Source: Nematopogon swammerdamellus (Eukaryota > Arthropoda > Insecta > Lepidoptera > Adelidae). Taken from it: a stretch of 64,000 nucleotides of DNA. The DNA lies in assembly GCA_946902875.1 (NCBI GenBank), contig OX336338.1, forward strand, positions 5,323,971-5,387,970, read 5' to 3'. This document shows positions 53,366-63,921 of this stretch, piece after piece (position 1 is the first letter of the stretch; each line of letters starts with the position of its first letter). Below the pieces are notes generated by a model, which searched no databases, was not told the origin of the DNA, and saw only the letters and a list, made by a program, of their open reading frames with translations. Position numbers and translations under genes: made by a program.

Positions 53366-55150
53366 ATGGCCGACACAATCGCGACGCGAGCACTCAGTGA
53401 GCCTGACCGGCTCTTAAAGCGGCGCCGGCTCGACGAGCTGCTCCATCGCATCACGCACGGCGCAGGCGCCGGCACCTCATCGCTGAACAACAACATATAC
53501 GAACCGAGCCTCTCGCTCGAGAAATATTATCTCAAGGACCCGGTGGCAGTCGTCGCCGTCCCCCATCGCTTTCCATACAGTATGTACTCCTCGGAGGACA
53601 TAAACGGAAACGCGATGTCCAATGTGTCGACGCCCGAGCGTTTCAGTCCGACCCAGGATCTGTTCATCGTCATGCCAAACGAGCAGCCCTACGAAAATGT
53701 TTGTAAGACGCCCAAGCGCCTCAGTCTTGGTTCGAATAATGACATGTACTGCACGGAGGTCTTTGACGCTGATGCGATATCCAATGCGTCGACGCCCCCG
53801 CCCATCAGCCCGGCGTTGTCGAACGAATACAGCCCTCTGCCGGAATTTGACCTCTTCGCACTGTTCGATATCGATGAGAACAACAGCTACAACGAAGGGA
53901 CGATGGAAAATAAGCCGTCGCCCAAGCACCCGAGCTCAGCCCCGGAGCAGAACGTTGTCGACCTGGACGATCATATCAATAATCGCCGCGGGCTGCTTGA
54001 GGAAGAGGAGCCCAAGCTATTCACAGCGGCTCCAAAGCAACCCGCCGTGGCCCCGGGCCATAACCCCAGCAACTTGTTCTCCGCGGCGGAAACCCACCCG
54101 ATGGACACCAAGCAAAACCCGATGGACCACCAGCCGCCACCTAAGCGCCGTCACCTGCCACTGGAGCAAGAGACCCCACTCGACCTGTCCACCAAGAAAG
54201 AATGTCAACCGTAATTTCAATTTCACTGCCACTATTGCAGCGTGCACACTGAAAGCTACCCTCAACACTTTTTACATACTCTTCAGCGCTTGTGTCCTGC
54301 TTCGCTGCGAAATGCTTGATTGCGAATATAGGTCGGCATGCTCCACTCTTTCTTATTCATTCTGAGCTTGCGTCAACATGAACACACCATATACAAGAAG
54401 GTTCCATCGATATTTTGTTTTATAATATTTTTCTAAATACTTAGGTTAGTGCCTTCTAGACTCGTGAAAACAAACACTGTGAGCTATGATTTTGTCCTGC
54501 TAAATCTATGCTACCGCGGTGATTTTAACGGCTTGATACAAGAAGTACCTACATAAAATAATTTGATTTTCAGTCTCGTGGGTGGTGCGTGGGGTGACAA
54601 CGGCGCCGGCTGGCGGGCGCTGCCGCCGCTACGGCAGCTGGTGCTGCCGGCTGGTCTGGAGGGCGCGCCGCTCACGCTGGCGCTGTCGCCGGTCAACGCG
54701 GTGGTGGAGCAGGTGCCCAACGACACCGGGCTCGCCTACCCCTGCCTCGACTGCGGGCAGCTGTTCTGTCTGCAGGATCGCCTGGCCAAGCACATTGCGT
54801 CGCGGCACCGCAAGCCCGGAGCCAAGGAGCGGGCGGCGCGCGCATACCGGTGCGAAGTGTGCCAAAGCACGTTCGCTCGCAGCGACATGCTGACGCGTCA
54901 CGCGCGCCTCCACACCGGGGTCAAGCCCTACTCGTGCGCTGAGTGCGGCCAGGTTTTCACCAGGTCCGACCACCTCGCCACACACCAGCGCACCCACACC
55001 GGCGAGAAGCCCTACAAGTGCGCGCTCTGCGAGTACGCAGCCTGCCGCCGCGACATGATCTCCAGGCACATGCGCACCCACTCCAAGCATTACCTCTTCG
55101 CTCCGAGAGCCGCGCGTGGCCGCCGCGGTCATAACCCCGCCCACCCCTAG
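53366..55150 (+). CDS. C2H2 zinc-finger transcription factor, two coding exons
   Basis: Exons 53366-54210 and 54574-55150 (stop TAG) give 473 residues. The donor ACC|GTAATT is weak, but the acceptor TTTTCAG at 54573 restores the frame exactly (CC|T). ATG 53366 is preceded by in-frame TGA (53354), 30 bp after an acceptor (TTGTTCCAG, 53336). The N-terminal 280 residues are disordered, with a KRRR patch (18-21), STPERFSP/STPPPISP proline-directed sites, an acidic FDLFALFDIDE stretch and PLDLS (271-275), a CtBP-binding motif. Four C2H2 fingers lie at about 339-360, 375-395, 403-423 and 431-451, with TGEKPY linkers after finger 3 and a similar TGVKPY after finger 2. This is probably a nuclear DNA-binding repressor. 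I cannot name the orthologue. Confidence 0.88.
54211..54573 (+). other. Intron of the zinc-finger gene
   Basis: 363 bp, GTAATT...TTTTCAG. AT-rich compared with both exons. The length is a multiple of three but it contains stops in the exon frame (TAA immediately at the donor), so retention would truncate the protein before the fingers. Confidence 0.8.
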
Positions 55151-55258
55151 CGCTACTCGCCTCTTTTGTGGCGCGTTCATTTGTGCCGACCTTTATTTTT
55201 GGCTCATTACCTCTAAGCAACGGCGCATTACAACTGAGCGCTGATGTGTAAATTCAGT

Positions 55259-55294
55259 ATAACGCCATGACAAACACATGATCGTCATGGCGTA
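55259..55294 (+). other. Hairpin in the probable 3' UTR
   Basis: AACGCCATGAC...GTCATGGCGTAA forms an 11-bp stem with a 13-base loop, just downstream of the zinc-finger stop codon. Role unknown. Confidence 0.5.
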
Positions 55295-55445
55295 ATGCTG
55301 AATGTGTACATACAGTAATCTCGTACTTTCTGTACCACAAACTATGAATGGCGTGCCCAAAACGTTCAACTTTTCGATTGAAAATTCGTGTGGCCGACAT
55401 AGGAACGCTCTTACATACTCGAACTGGCTTCCTTTTGTTTATTAT

Positions 55446-56872
55446 TTACTGTCTTCGACAGAACATAAACGTTTTTTGTGAGGCCTCCATTTATATCAAT
55501 TAGACTAAGTTATGCCTGGTTAGTGCCTGAACCTTAAAAGGACAATATGTGAGTGTAAGAAAATAATAATTTTTAAAGTGTTGTTTCGTATTCGTTTTTT
55601 TGTCTAGGTAAGTATGAACTACTAAATTATTCACAAATTGTTTTTTGTCATTAATTATTATTTGAGCGTTAAATTTTGATAAGAAGTTTTGTGCCAAAAG
55701 TGGAACATTAGGCCGTAATGGAGGTAGTTATGAGAAGTAAAATTGCGCCGGTTTGCCGCCAGAGGCACAAGTAGCGCGTGATGTATGGAAGCCCTCCTTA
55801 CTGTCTTCGACAGACCGTAATAAGTTTTCTGTGGGGCTTCAGTTTATATTAATTAGACTAAGATATCCCTGTTTAGTGCCTGAACCTTAAAAGGACAATA
55901 TCTACATGTAAGAAAATAATAATTTTTTAAATATTAATTTGTATGAATTTTTCTGTGTGGTATGGACTATGAACAACTGAATTATTCACAAATTGTTGTT
56001 TTGTCATTAATTATTATTTGGGCGTTCAATTTTTATAAGAAGTTTTATGTGCCAAAACTGGACATTAGACCGTAATTAATAGTTTGTAGGTAGTTATGGG
56101 AAGTAAAACTGCACCGGTTTGCCGTCAGAGGCACGAGTAGCGAAGCCCTCCTTACTATCTTCGACAGAACATACAAGTTTTCTGTGGGGCCTCAATTTAT
56201 ATTACTTAGACTAAGATATCCCTGTTTAGTGCCTGATCTTTAAAAAGACAATAAGTGAGTGTAAGAAAATAATAATTTTTAAAATGTTGATTCGTATTCG
56301 TTTTTCTGTCTAGGTATGAACAACTAAATTATCACAATTTGTTTTTTGTTATGAATTATTATTTGATCGTTCAATTTTGATAAGAAGATTTATGTGCCAA
56401 ACTCGAAATAATGGTGGCTACATTAGACGTAATTAATAGTTTGTAGGTAGTTATGGGAAGTAAAACTGCACCATTTTGCCGCCAGAAGCACAAGTAGCGC
56501 GTGCAGTATGGAAGCCCTCCTTACTGTCGTCGACAGAACGTAATAAGTTTTCTGTGGGGCCTCAATTTATATTAATTAGACTAAGGTATCCCTGTTTAGT
56601 GCCTGAACCTTAAAAGGACAATATGTGAGTGTAAGAACTTTTCTTTTAAATGTTGATTTGTATTAGTTTTTCTGTGTAGGTATGAACAACTAAATTATTC
56701 ACAATTGTTTTTTTTGTCATTAATTATTATTTGAGGGTTCAGTTTTGATAAGAAGTTTTATGTGCCAAAACTCGAACATTAGACCGTAATTAATCGTTTT
56801 TAGGTAATTATGGGTAGTAAAACGTGCACCGTTATGCCGCCAGAAGCACAAGTGCAGTAAGGAGGGCTGGTT
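55446..56872 (+). repeat. Four tandem units of about 360 bp downstream of the zinc-finger gene
   Basis: Units start at TTACTGTCTTCGACAG-like phrases (about 55446, 55798, 56151, 56519). Each passes TAGTGCCTGAACCTTAAAAG, GACAATATGTGAGTGTAAGA, a TTTGTCATTAATTATTATTTG block and AGTAGCG...GGAAGCCCTCC. Units are similar but not identical, so the array is not brand new. It lies in the likely 3' UTR or just beyond it. No tRNA-like or coding features. Confidence 0.9.
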
Positions 56873-57499
56873 TGTTTCAAAATTAAATTGTAATTAATAT
56901 AAAGAATATTTATTTTGGTATATTGAATACACATAAATTAAAGGTCTATGAAGTTTAGTATACCTATACTTAGGGTACCACTTTGTCATACTAATTCGAT
57001 CTCACTTATTTTGTTGATTAAGTTAGCAAATAGGTGTAAAGCCATAATTTTGTTGACTGATTATTTCTAATTGAAAATCCATAGCGACGACGTCAGTTAA
57101 GTGGATTTTTAAGTTGTATTTTATAAGAATATTGCCGGCAAAGTAGTACCTGATGTAAAAATTGAAAAAATTGTGCCACAAACACTTTTAAAGAAATTAC
57201 AATTTAAAGTAAATTTTAGGAGTTTCCAATAGTTCTTGGTGGAAAATGCGGTCCGACTATCAGGTCCGCGTCGGAAAATTCGTACCTCAGACCTTGAGAA
57301 TGACCGCGCCGCCTAAATTAATAACCTCATAACTCAGACAAAGTGCTCGTTTTTCCCATACGCAGTCACATACTAACATTTTGTACTAAGCTAAAAGTGT
57401 TACATTCGTTTATTTTGGCTATTTAGGTTCTGAAATAGTATTTTTAGTGTCTATTTGTGTTATATTTAACTATTGTATTGTTGCGTTTAATTCTTGTCT

Positions 57500-57505
57500 A
57501 ATAAA
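57500..57505 (+). terminator. Possible polyadenylation signal
   Basis: AATAAA followed by a GT-rich stretch (TGGTGGGTG). I noticed no closer canonical signal after the zinc-finger stop, which would put the tandem array inside the transcript. Weak evidence without transcript data. Confidence 0.3.
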
Positions 57506-58573
57506 TGGTGGGTGATTCTAGTAAGTAATTGATAGATGCATAACAAAGCTTACCTACTGTGATATCGTCCAAAATTTTATAAGGTATATTGTATTGTTTG
57601 TTAGATATGTTCTGTAGGTTCACACGGTGATAGACAGAACATTGTGTACGCAGCTTAATGCGCCGGTTTGTAAACGAAATACTGTATTTTTTTTTAAACA
57701 TTACAATAATGAATTGTTGTAATTTACGTCTTAAATGTTGATTGAATTCCGCCGAACGTTTAGACGCGTATAATGATTTTGTTTACCTTTTTTGATTATT
57801 TTTTTAATTTTCGAACTTTATTAGGAATATATATTGTAAAGCATCGGTACAACTTCTGCCCAACTTATATACCCGATTTGTACTTTCAACTACCATGTTG
57901 CCATTTCTCATCCGTCCAAAACGTTCAGGTTTGGCACACGCACGCTTAGTCGCATATACAAAAGGTGCTCGTGACAATATTGTGTAAAAGTTATAGGTAT
58001 CTATATTATTATAATATGTGATAGGTACAAAATGTATATTGTAAAGGTTGATTTTCGGCACATGTTGATGTTGTTGTACCGGTGTGTTGTAGTTTTTGTT
58101 TGATTCTGCCCGTAAATTGGCGTTCCGAAACTTTAGGAAGCTCATATCATTAGAGGTCATGACTGTTTTTATTTTTTCGTAAACTTCCAAAGATTTGTAT
58201 TTAATATAATGTTTAGTTATATAAAAATGCTCTTGAGATCTTACCGAATCTCAGCTGTTACTAGTTACTTACATTATAATACAATTTATGAATTACCTTT
58301 AAAACCCGAGTCCCGTTGATGCTTTCTCAATTCAATTGTTTACAATTTTTATTTTGGTACATTTCGTTGGAGATATGCGAGGTATGGCACGAACGTTATC
58401 CACTTACTACGCATGGTCACATGCCATCGGACGTATTGTAAATACCTATGTACAATACAAGTAGCGGTCGTTGCTATGTACTGTACCTTATAAAATGAAA
58501 TTATATTAATTGTGTGAATATATAGCTACAAGTATGTAGCAAGATTCGGGTTTTATCGGAAGTATGTATGTAC
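57506..58573. other. Unassigned DNA with one uncertain frame
   Basis: A 128-codon frame on the minus strand (58190-57804) has no recognisable motif and sits in AT-rich DNA. I do not call it a gene. Confidence 0.4.
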
Positions 58574-58727
58574 TAAAGGGAACGTACCCATATCACGTGA
58601 AGTACCACGTGAAAATGGGGTGGTGAGGGGGAGGTGGGTGGTGGGTAGTCGAGGCACCACGCTTGGTCACAGGGGGGGGGGGGGGGGGGGGGGGGAAGTT
58701 GAATAAGGAACGTGGTAGGTTCCCTAA
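58574..58727. mobile_element. MITE containing a G24 run
   Basis: AAAGGGAACGTACC and, in reverse, TTAGGGAACCTACCACG are inverted ends. The centre has repeated CACGTGAA/ACCACGTG motifs, GGTGGGTGGTGGGTAG and G24 (58672-58695). Confidence 0.6.
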
Positions 58728-58872
58728 ATATGTACTTATTTATTACCTATAGATTGTCTTTGGCATATGGCAATAAATCGCTAGTTGTCCCGTAGGTGTT
58801 GCCCCACTTTGTTTCATTAAGCTCCAGTTTTAAATTAATACAAAAGCTTTAGACCAGCCAAAAAAGCTTGCC

Positions 58873-59255
58873 AGCCTCGGTAGCTCAGTGGTGCGGTCGG
58901 TCGACTGTTAACAAAGTTGTTAAGCAACGCTGAGCGCGGTCAGTACTTGGATGGGTGAACGCTCAACCGTTGGAGGCTGACCGTGGTTCGGATTCCATGT
59001 TAAACTGTAGGTCCCTTCCCTTCGTACTTTACTAGGTTTGTAGGGTTTCTCCCGGCCGGGTTGGTACCACCGCACTGAGCGAAACGAAACGGTCGAAACG
59101 GCTATGTAAATAGTTCGGGTTTTCCGTCCAGTTCAATGTAGCCGATATGAAATGAAGGGAAGCACTGACATGGCACCTAGTTCACCCGGTGTTGTGGTCT
59201 GACATCGCGGATGTTGTAGGTGATTTAGCCAACCGTGTAAGTTTCCATAAAAAAA
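58873..59255 (+). mobile_element. Composite tRNA/5S SINE, copy 3
   Basis: CCTCGGTAGCTCAGTGGTGC head, 5S-like GTTAAGCAACGCTGAGCGCG then GTCAGTACTTGGATGGGTGA, GTGGTTCGGATTCCATG box-B-like, and a complete body ending GCCAACCGTGTAAGTTTCC plus A9. Confidence 0.88.
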
Positions 59256-59272
59256 AAATTGAGGCAGTTTTG

Positions 59273-59798
59273 TTATAGTAACTGACACGGTTGGATACAC
59301 CACCTACTAAATCCGTGATGTCAGCTAATAACACCTTAGGTGCCATGTCAGTGCTACCCTTCGGTCGTGCCGCCTAACACTAAACTGGACGGAAAACACG
59401 AACTATTTAAATCGCCTTTTCAACCGATTTTTCATTCAGTACGGTGGTAACAACCCGGGCGGCTTTACGTGGAGCTACAGTTTTACGTGGAGTCCGAACC
59501 ATGGTCAGCCTCCAACGGTCAAGCGGGCGCCCATCCATCCACTGACCGCGACCAGTACCCTAATCACGAGATTTAACCTACTACGCTACGCCGCCCGTGT
59601 TCTCCGCATCATTTTATATGGAGAAACTAAGATCGCAAATCTTATCACTAGAGGCGCTGCAGCGCTGCTCCGTTTCTCCATACAAAATGATGCTGAGAAC
59701 AGGGCGTAGCGTAGTAGGTTAAATCTCGTTATTAGGGTACTGGTGTGTTTATGATCCGACCGCACCACTGAGCTACCGAGCCGAGGCTGTCATAATGC
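59273..59798 (-). mobile_element. Composite tRNA/5S SINE, copy 4, interrupted
   Basis: Tail-to-tail with copy 3. The 3' part (59279-59550) and the 5' head (59758-59798, GCACCACTGAGCTACCGAGC) flank a palindromic element. Part of the 5S-like segment is missing at the junction. Confidence 0.8.
59551..59744. mobile_element. Palindromic MITE inside the SINE
   Basis: Arms of about 77 bp start ACCAGTACCCTAATCACGAG and share ATTTAACCTACTACGCTACG and CATCATTTT-x-TATGGAGAAAC. The centre is GGCGCTGCAGCGCTGCTC. Two small indels or substitutions distinguish the arms. Confidence 0.85.
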
Positions 59799-60094
59799 AT
59801 TTTATAGAGAGTAGGTGCCTACCTCTACATGGAACTTTTAATTGTCTTATAAAATGCTAATGTGGGCATTTTATTCTTAATTTATCCATTCAAAATTATA
59901 GACAGAACCCAAATAAATTCTCGTATATCGTATGCCAAGGACATTCTACGGCATATTATTATGTTGTGATAGGAGATTTTTAAGTTGTGTGCAAAAATGC
60001 TTACCCCAGTATTGTTTTTCTATGAAGAAAGATTTTTTAAGTTGCGTGAAAATTGTTTTAATTTAATAAATATTCCTAATCCCCTTCCTACTAA

Positions 60095-60188
60095 CTTTCA
60101 GAAAAAACTCATAGGTACACGCCGACCGGATTCGAACCGCAGACCTCTCGCAAGATAGGTCTACGCCGAGGCCACTCGGCCGCCCGCA
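60095..60188 (-). mobile_element. tRNA-derived SINE, tRNA-Ser/Leu-like head, copy 2
   Basis: The minus strand has GCGGGCGGCCGAGTGGCCTC (box A), TCTTGCGAGAGGTC and GGTTCGAATCCGGTCGGCGT (box B), then a GTACCTATGAGTTTTTTCTG tail as at 14795. Confidence 0.75.
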
Positions 60189-60296
60189 GACTGAAATAAT
60201 GTTATAACTTTATTTTTGTTTGGAGGCGAAAACAGACCAAGTGATATTCGGATTCGCGCACCGAGGTTCCGTACCACCACGTAATTGGCCTGTTTT

Positions 60297-60780
60297 TTAA
60301 CCGACTTCAAAAAAAGAAGGAGGTTCTCAATTCGACTGCATTTTTTTTATGTTTGTTACCTCAGAACTTTCGACTGGGTGAACCGATTTTGATGATTCTT
60401 TTTTTATTTGAAAGCTGGTGCTTCCCGTGTGTCCCATTTCAATTTGGTCAAGATCGGATTGGAAAGCGCGGCTGAAGGCCGAGAGATTTCACCGAGTACA
60501 TAGCAAAAAATTACAAAAAAAAACTGAAATAAAAAACTATTTAAAAATATATAAAAACCGCCTTCAAAAATGTATGAAATAAAAAAATCCAACCCTAGAG
60601 TTGAAGGCGGTGGTGCTAAAGCAAGCAAAAATTATGCATGAAAGCTCGCATGAAAGAAAACAGAGTGGATATCCTTTGTGATTTGTGCCTTCTTTAGCAC
60701 CGCCTTCAACTCTAGGGTTCGATTTTTTTTAATTTTATAAATTATTGAATGCGGTTTTTATATTTTTTTTATTTCTTGTT
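60297..60780 (+). mobile_element. Family E repeat with nested inverted unit
   Basis: TTAACCGACTTCAAAAAAAG, GGAGGTTCTCAATTCGACTG, CAATTTGGTCAAGATCGGAT and GGCTGAAGGCCGAG, then the AAACCGCCTTCAA foldback unit (60553-60765). The order matches the reverse of 10111-10530. Confidence 0.7.
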
Positions 60781-61872
60781 TTAACCCTCGACGAAAAAAG
60801 AAGGGTGTTATAAGTTTAACGTGTGTCTGTCTGTGACATCGTAGCTCCCAAACGGATGGACCGATTTGGATGCGGTTTTTTTTAATTAGAAAGCTGGTTT
60901 AATCGGGATGGTAGCTATGTTTGTAATCAAGTAATTTAGTAATACAAAAAAATTATTATCTTAAAAGGTGGACCGATTTGCATGCGATTTTTTTTTAAAG
61001 CTTGAAGTAAAAGTTAAATTAAAAGTCGAAAATAATTCTCGTTTACTTGAAGGAGTCGGGGGACCACTAAGTAAATAAAATATAAAAACTCGAGAGCTGC
61101 GCGGGAATTTACTTAGCTGTCCTCCGACTCCTTTAAGTAGATAAGTAAACGGAAATGATTTTTGACTTATTTAGGGTCGGGGGTTTCAATTCGTAATTTA
61201 ACTTTTTAGAGTTTGCACTGTACCACACCAAATTCGAGGCTTGTATGTAGATAGGTATATCGTTTTTACGAAAGAGCAAAAAAAAAAATTACGTGATATA
61301 ATAATGATCAATTTTCGGATTTTTCCTTGTGATGTGAGACCACAAACCACCTTGGTCAGTGTGTGGCCTTGCTTCTTGTGAAAATAGTTTTGATGAATGG
61401 GTTTGCGACAATGACGCATAAAATCTCTTTGGTTTGCGAGTATCAAAATATGACAAACGGGTTGGCGAAGTAATGTTTCTCCTTTGATTGAAGTGTGTAG
61501 GTAATATTCTATGGTTCGAACTAACTGTCGATTCCTTGGAGACATGTTACCACGATGTAGGAACATGTTACATAAGTAAGCAGTGTCAAGGGTTCACAAA
61601 TATAATTAATAGATATTTAATATAATAAAAATTTATATTTTTAAAATATGTAAATTTTTCTTTGTCCGAGGCGATTAAATAAAAAATTTTTTTTATTTAG
61701 GTATACCTATGAGACATCAGGATGTTTTTCCTCCGAGTTTGGGATGCTTTTTAACATTAACATAATGATTAGTTATTTTTTTCGGTCAGGCTCGGATATT
61801 TGGTCTAGATATTATGATGTATCTTCATTAGTGAACTACTCATTCGTTTTATTAGAATACACACACGCCTTG
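60781..61872. other. Unassigned DNA with an inverted AGGAGTCGG pair
   Basis: TCGTTTACTTGAAGGAGTCGG (61040) and CCGACTCCTTTAAGTAGAT (61123) with AAAGTCGAAAATAAT / ATGATTTTTGACTT form an inverted element of about 140 bp. A 122-codon minus-strand frame (61566-61198) has no recognised domain. Confidence 0.45.
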
Positions 61873-62250
61873 CAGCCTAGGCGCCAAATTAATTATGCTT
61901 GAAACTTACTAGTAATTACAGTAATATTAGAAAAGTAATATAAAAAATAAATCAATATAAGTACCTAACTGATGGAAATCATATTATTATTTTCGTCCAT
62001 GGTATTATCTAGGTGGATTTTAGTCGCGCAAGATCTGAATGGCAACGGAACCCTTGCCCCATGCCAGCCTAGGCGCTAAATTATGCTTGAAACTTACTAG
62101 TAATTACAGTAATATTAGAAAAGTAATATAAAAAATAAATCAATATAAGTACCTAACTGATGGAAACAATATTATTAATTTCGTCCATGGTATTATCTAG
62201 GTGGATTTTAGTCGCGCAAGATCTGAATGGCAACGGAACCCTTGAACGTT
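61873..62250 (+). repeat. Two tandem copies of a 189-bp unit
   Basis: CAGCCTAGGCG at 61875 and 62064 starts nearly identical units that share ATGCTTGAAACTTACTAGTA, TCGTCCATGGTATTATCTAG and GATCTGAATGGCAACGGAAC. Few differences imply a recent duplication. It lies about 500 bp upstream of the NME8/9-type gene. Confidence 0.9.
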
Positions 62251-62400
62251 ATAGATAGATAGAAATACTTTATTGCTCCAAAAAAAACATTTTACATAAA
62301 CAGACAATATGTAATTTACATGAGGGGCAAAGGCGGACTCATCCCTTACAGGGCTTTATCCCAGTCAACGTTCACACCTTAAAAAAGTGCAGATTAAAAA
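62251..62400 (-). mobile_element. LINE 3' tail with (ATAG)n
   Basis: ATAGATAGATAGAAATACTT then TATTGCTCCAAAAAAAACAT and GGGGCAAAGGCGGACTCATC: a typical minus-orientation LINE end. Confidence 0.6.
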
Positions 62401-62742
62401 TTCTTTATCTTAGTTAAAAAGCGTTTCTTTTTGACATAGACACTGGCATATAAATACGCCAGATAATAATAATTATCTATGACTAAAACTGTTAGGTGAG
62501 GAAATAGGGCATAGATAAAGTTGGGGTAAAGTTTTAAAAAGAAGAAGTAGAATACTTCCTAAAATCAAAGAATTTAAATACCTATTATGTCGCTGCGCAA
62601 AAAAGGCCAATTGTCAAATTAAAAAAGAAAGAGAACTCATCGGGAACAAGAATCTCGAAAAGAATATCATGATTCTTATAACCTGCAAGCCTTTATTTAT
62701 ATGAAATCAAAATACGTGTGACCTCTCCACGACCTCGTCTCC

Positions 62743-63615
62743 ATGGCACGTAAAGGGCAGATTGCCGTCCAAGACAGTCTCGAAACGAATGAGGAATTCG
62801 ATAATTATATAACTGAAAACCACGCAAAGTTGATTTGTAAGTATACTTATTGGAACGTTTCTTCCTATAAACAGTTTTAGTAATTAGGTACTTGCCCTAG
62901 GATGACCCTAGATCATTATGTGCCGCCGCACTCTCCCAAAAAGCTTTCGTGACACGATTATGATGTCAGTCTCGGTAGCTCAGTGGTGCCGTCGGCCGAA
63001 TGTTGTTAAGCAACGCTGAGCGCGGTCAGCACTTGGATGGTTGACCGCTCGACCGTTCGCGGCTGACCGTGGTTCGGATTCCACGTAAAACTGTAGGTCT
63101 CTTCCCTTCTTACTTTACTAGTAGGGTTTATCCCGCCCGGATTGGTACCACCGCACTCAATGAAGCGTCGGTCGATACGGCTATGTAAATAGTTTGTGTT
63201 TTCCGACGTCCAGTTCAGTGTAGCCGACATGAAATGAAGGGAAGCACTGACATTATGTATGACGCTTAGTTCACCCGGTGTTATGGGCTGACATCACGGA
63301 TGTTGTAGGTGAGATGTAGGTGTCAGTTTCCAGAAAAAAAAGTATGTAGGTATGTAAGGTCGTATGTAACAATATTAGGAGTTGAAAACTTTCGAGTTTC
63401 CACATCGCGACGCGTCGTAGAACAGAAACCCACTGAGTTTGTGTGCGATTTGGAATGGCCGCAATGGTATAGGTACAATAATTATCTAAGTATAATGAGA
63501 ATGGTGTGCAGGCCTGGAGGTGTATTCGTCATTTTGCGGACAATGCCTGGCAATGTTGTCTGCAGTTAGGAAGATCAAGTTGGAAATAGCGGGGGACGAC
63601 ATGGTGTTCGCCAAG
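62743..63615 (+). CDS. Thioredoxin domain of a TXNDC3/NME8-NME9-type protein, first two coding exons (partial)
   Basis: Exon 1 is 62743-62836 (donor T|GTAAGT) and exon 2 is 63512-63615 (acceptor GTGTGCAG, donor AAG|GTACAT). Joined in phase (T|GC = Cys32) they give 66 residues: MARKGQIAVQDSLETNEEF at the start, then HAKLICLEVYSSFCGQC, and IAGDDMVFAK at the end. The N-terminal MARK-GQ leader, the beta-strand VY before CGQC (residues 40-43) and the AVRKIK helix match the thioredoxin domain that precedes nucleoside diphosphate kinase domains in the axonemal TXNDC3/TXNDC6 family. The usual active site is CGPC; here it is CGQC. Later exons, including any NDK domain, lie beyond the window. Confidence 0.85.
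62967..63335 (+). mobile_element. Composite tRNA/5S SINE, copy 5, inside intron 1 of the NME8/9-type gene
   Basis: Box A TAGCTCAGTGGTGC (62976-62989), 5S-like TTAAGCAACGCTGAGCGCGG with TCAGCACTTGGATGG (63005-63049), GGTTCGGATTCC (63071-63082), a complete body and an A8 tail. Same strand as the gene. Confidence 0.87.
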
Positions 63616-63669
63616 GTACATTTTACAATTTGATACTTTTGCACTTTGCTAGATAACGGTATTTGCCAA

Positions 63670-63883
63670 ATTTCTTATAAAATGGAACGTCTGTCTGTAT
63701 GTATGTATGTTGGAAACACTGCCCGGAAACACTGAATAGATTTTGATGCGGCTTGCACTGCACCAATGGAAAGTGTAGTTCTTGAGGCTCACTATAGACA
63801 ATATACGTACCATCCTATCGCGCGAAATAACCTTAGAGCTGAGCAGTATCAAAGAAAGGGGGGGGGGGGGGGGGGGGGGGGGG

Positions 63884-63921
<38 letters not shown>

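Noticed and set aside
54563..55150. Zinc-finger exon as a separate gene starting at 54563
   Set aside because: The supposed start is TTG inside the polypyrimidine tract; the acceptor at 54573 and exact phase with the upstream exon support one spliced gene.
57804..58190. 128-codon minus-strand frame
   Set aside because: No recognisable motif, AT-rich composition and no splice or conservation evidence; kept only as an uncertain note.
61198..61566. 122-codon minus-strand frame
   Set aside because: No domain recognised; adjacent to inverted repeats; cannot be supported as a gene.
63309..63569. 86-codon frame MRCRCQF...
   Set aside because: It runs from the SINE tail into exon 2 in the wrong phase; the thioredoxin reading is in another frame of the same exon.
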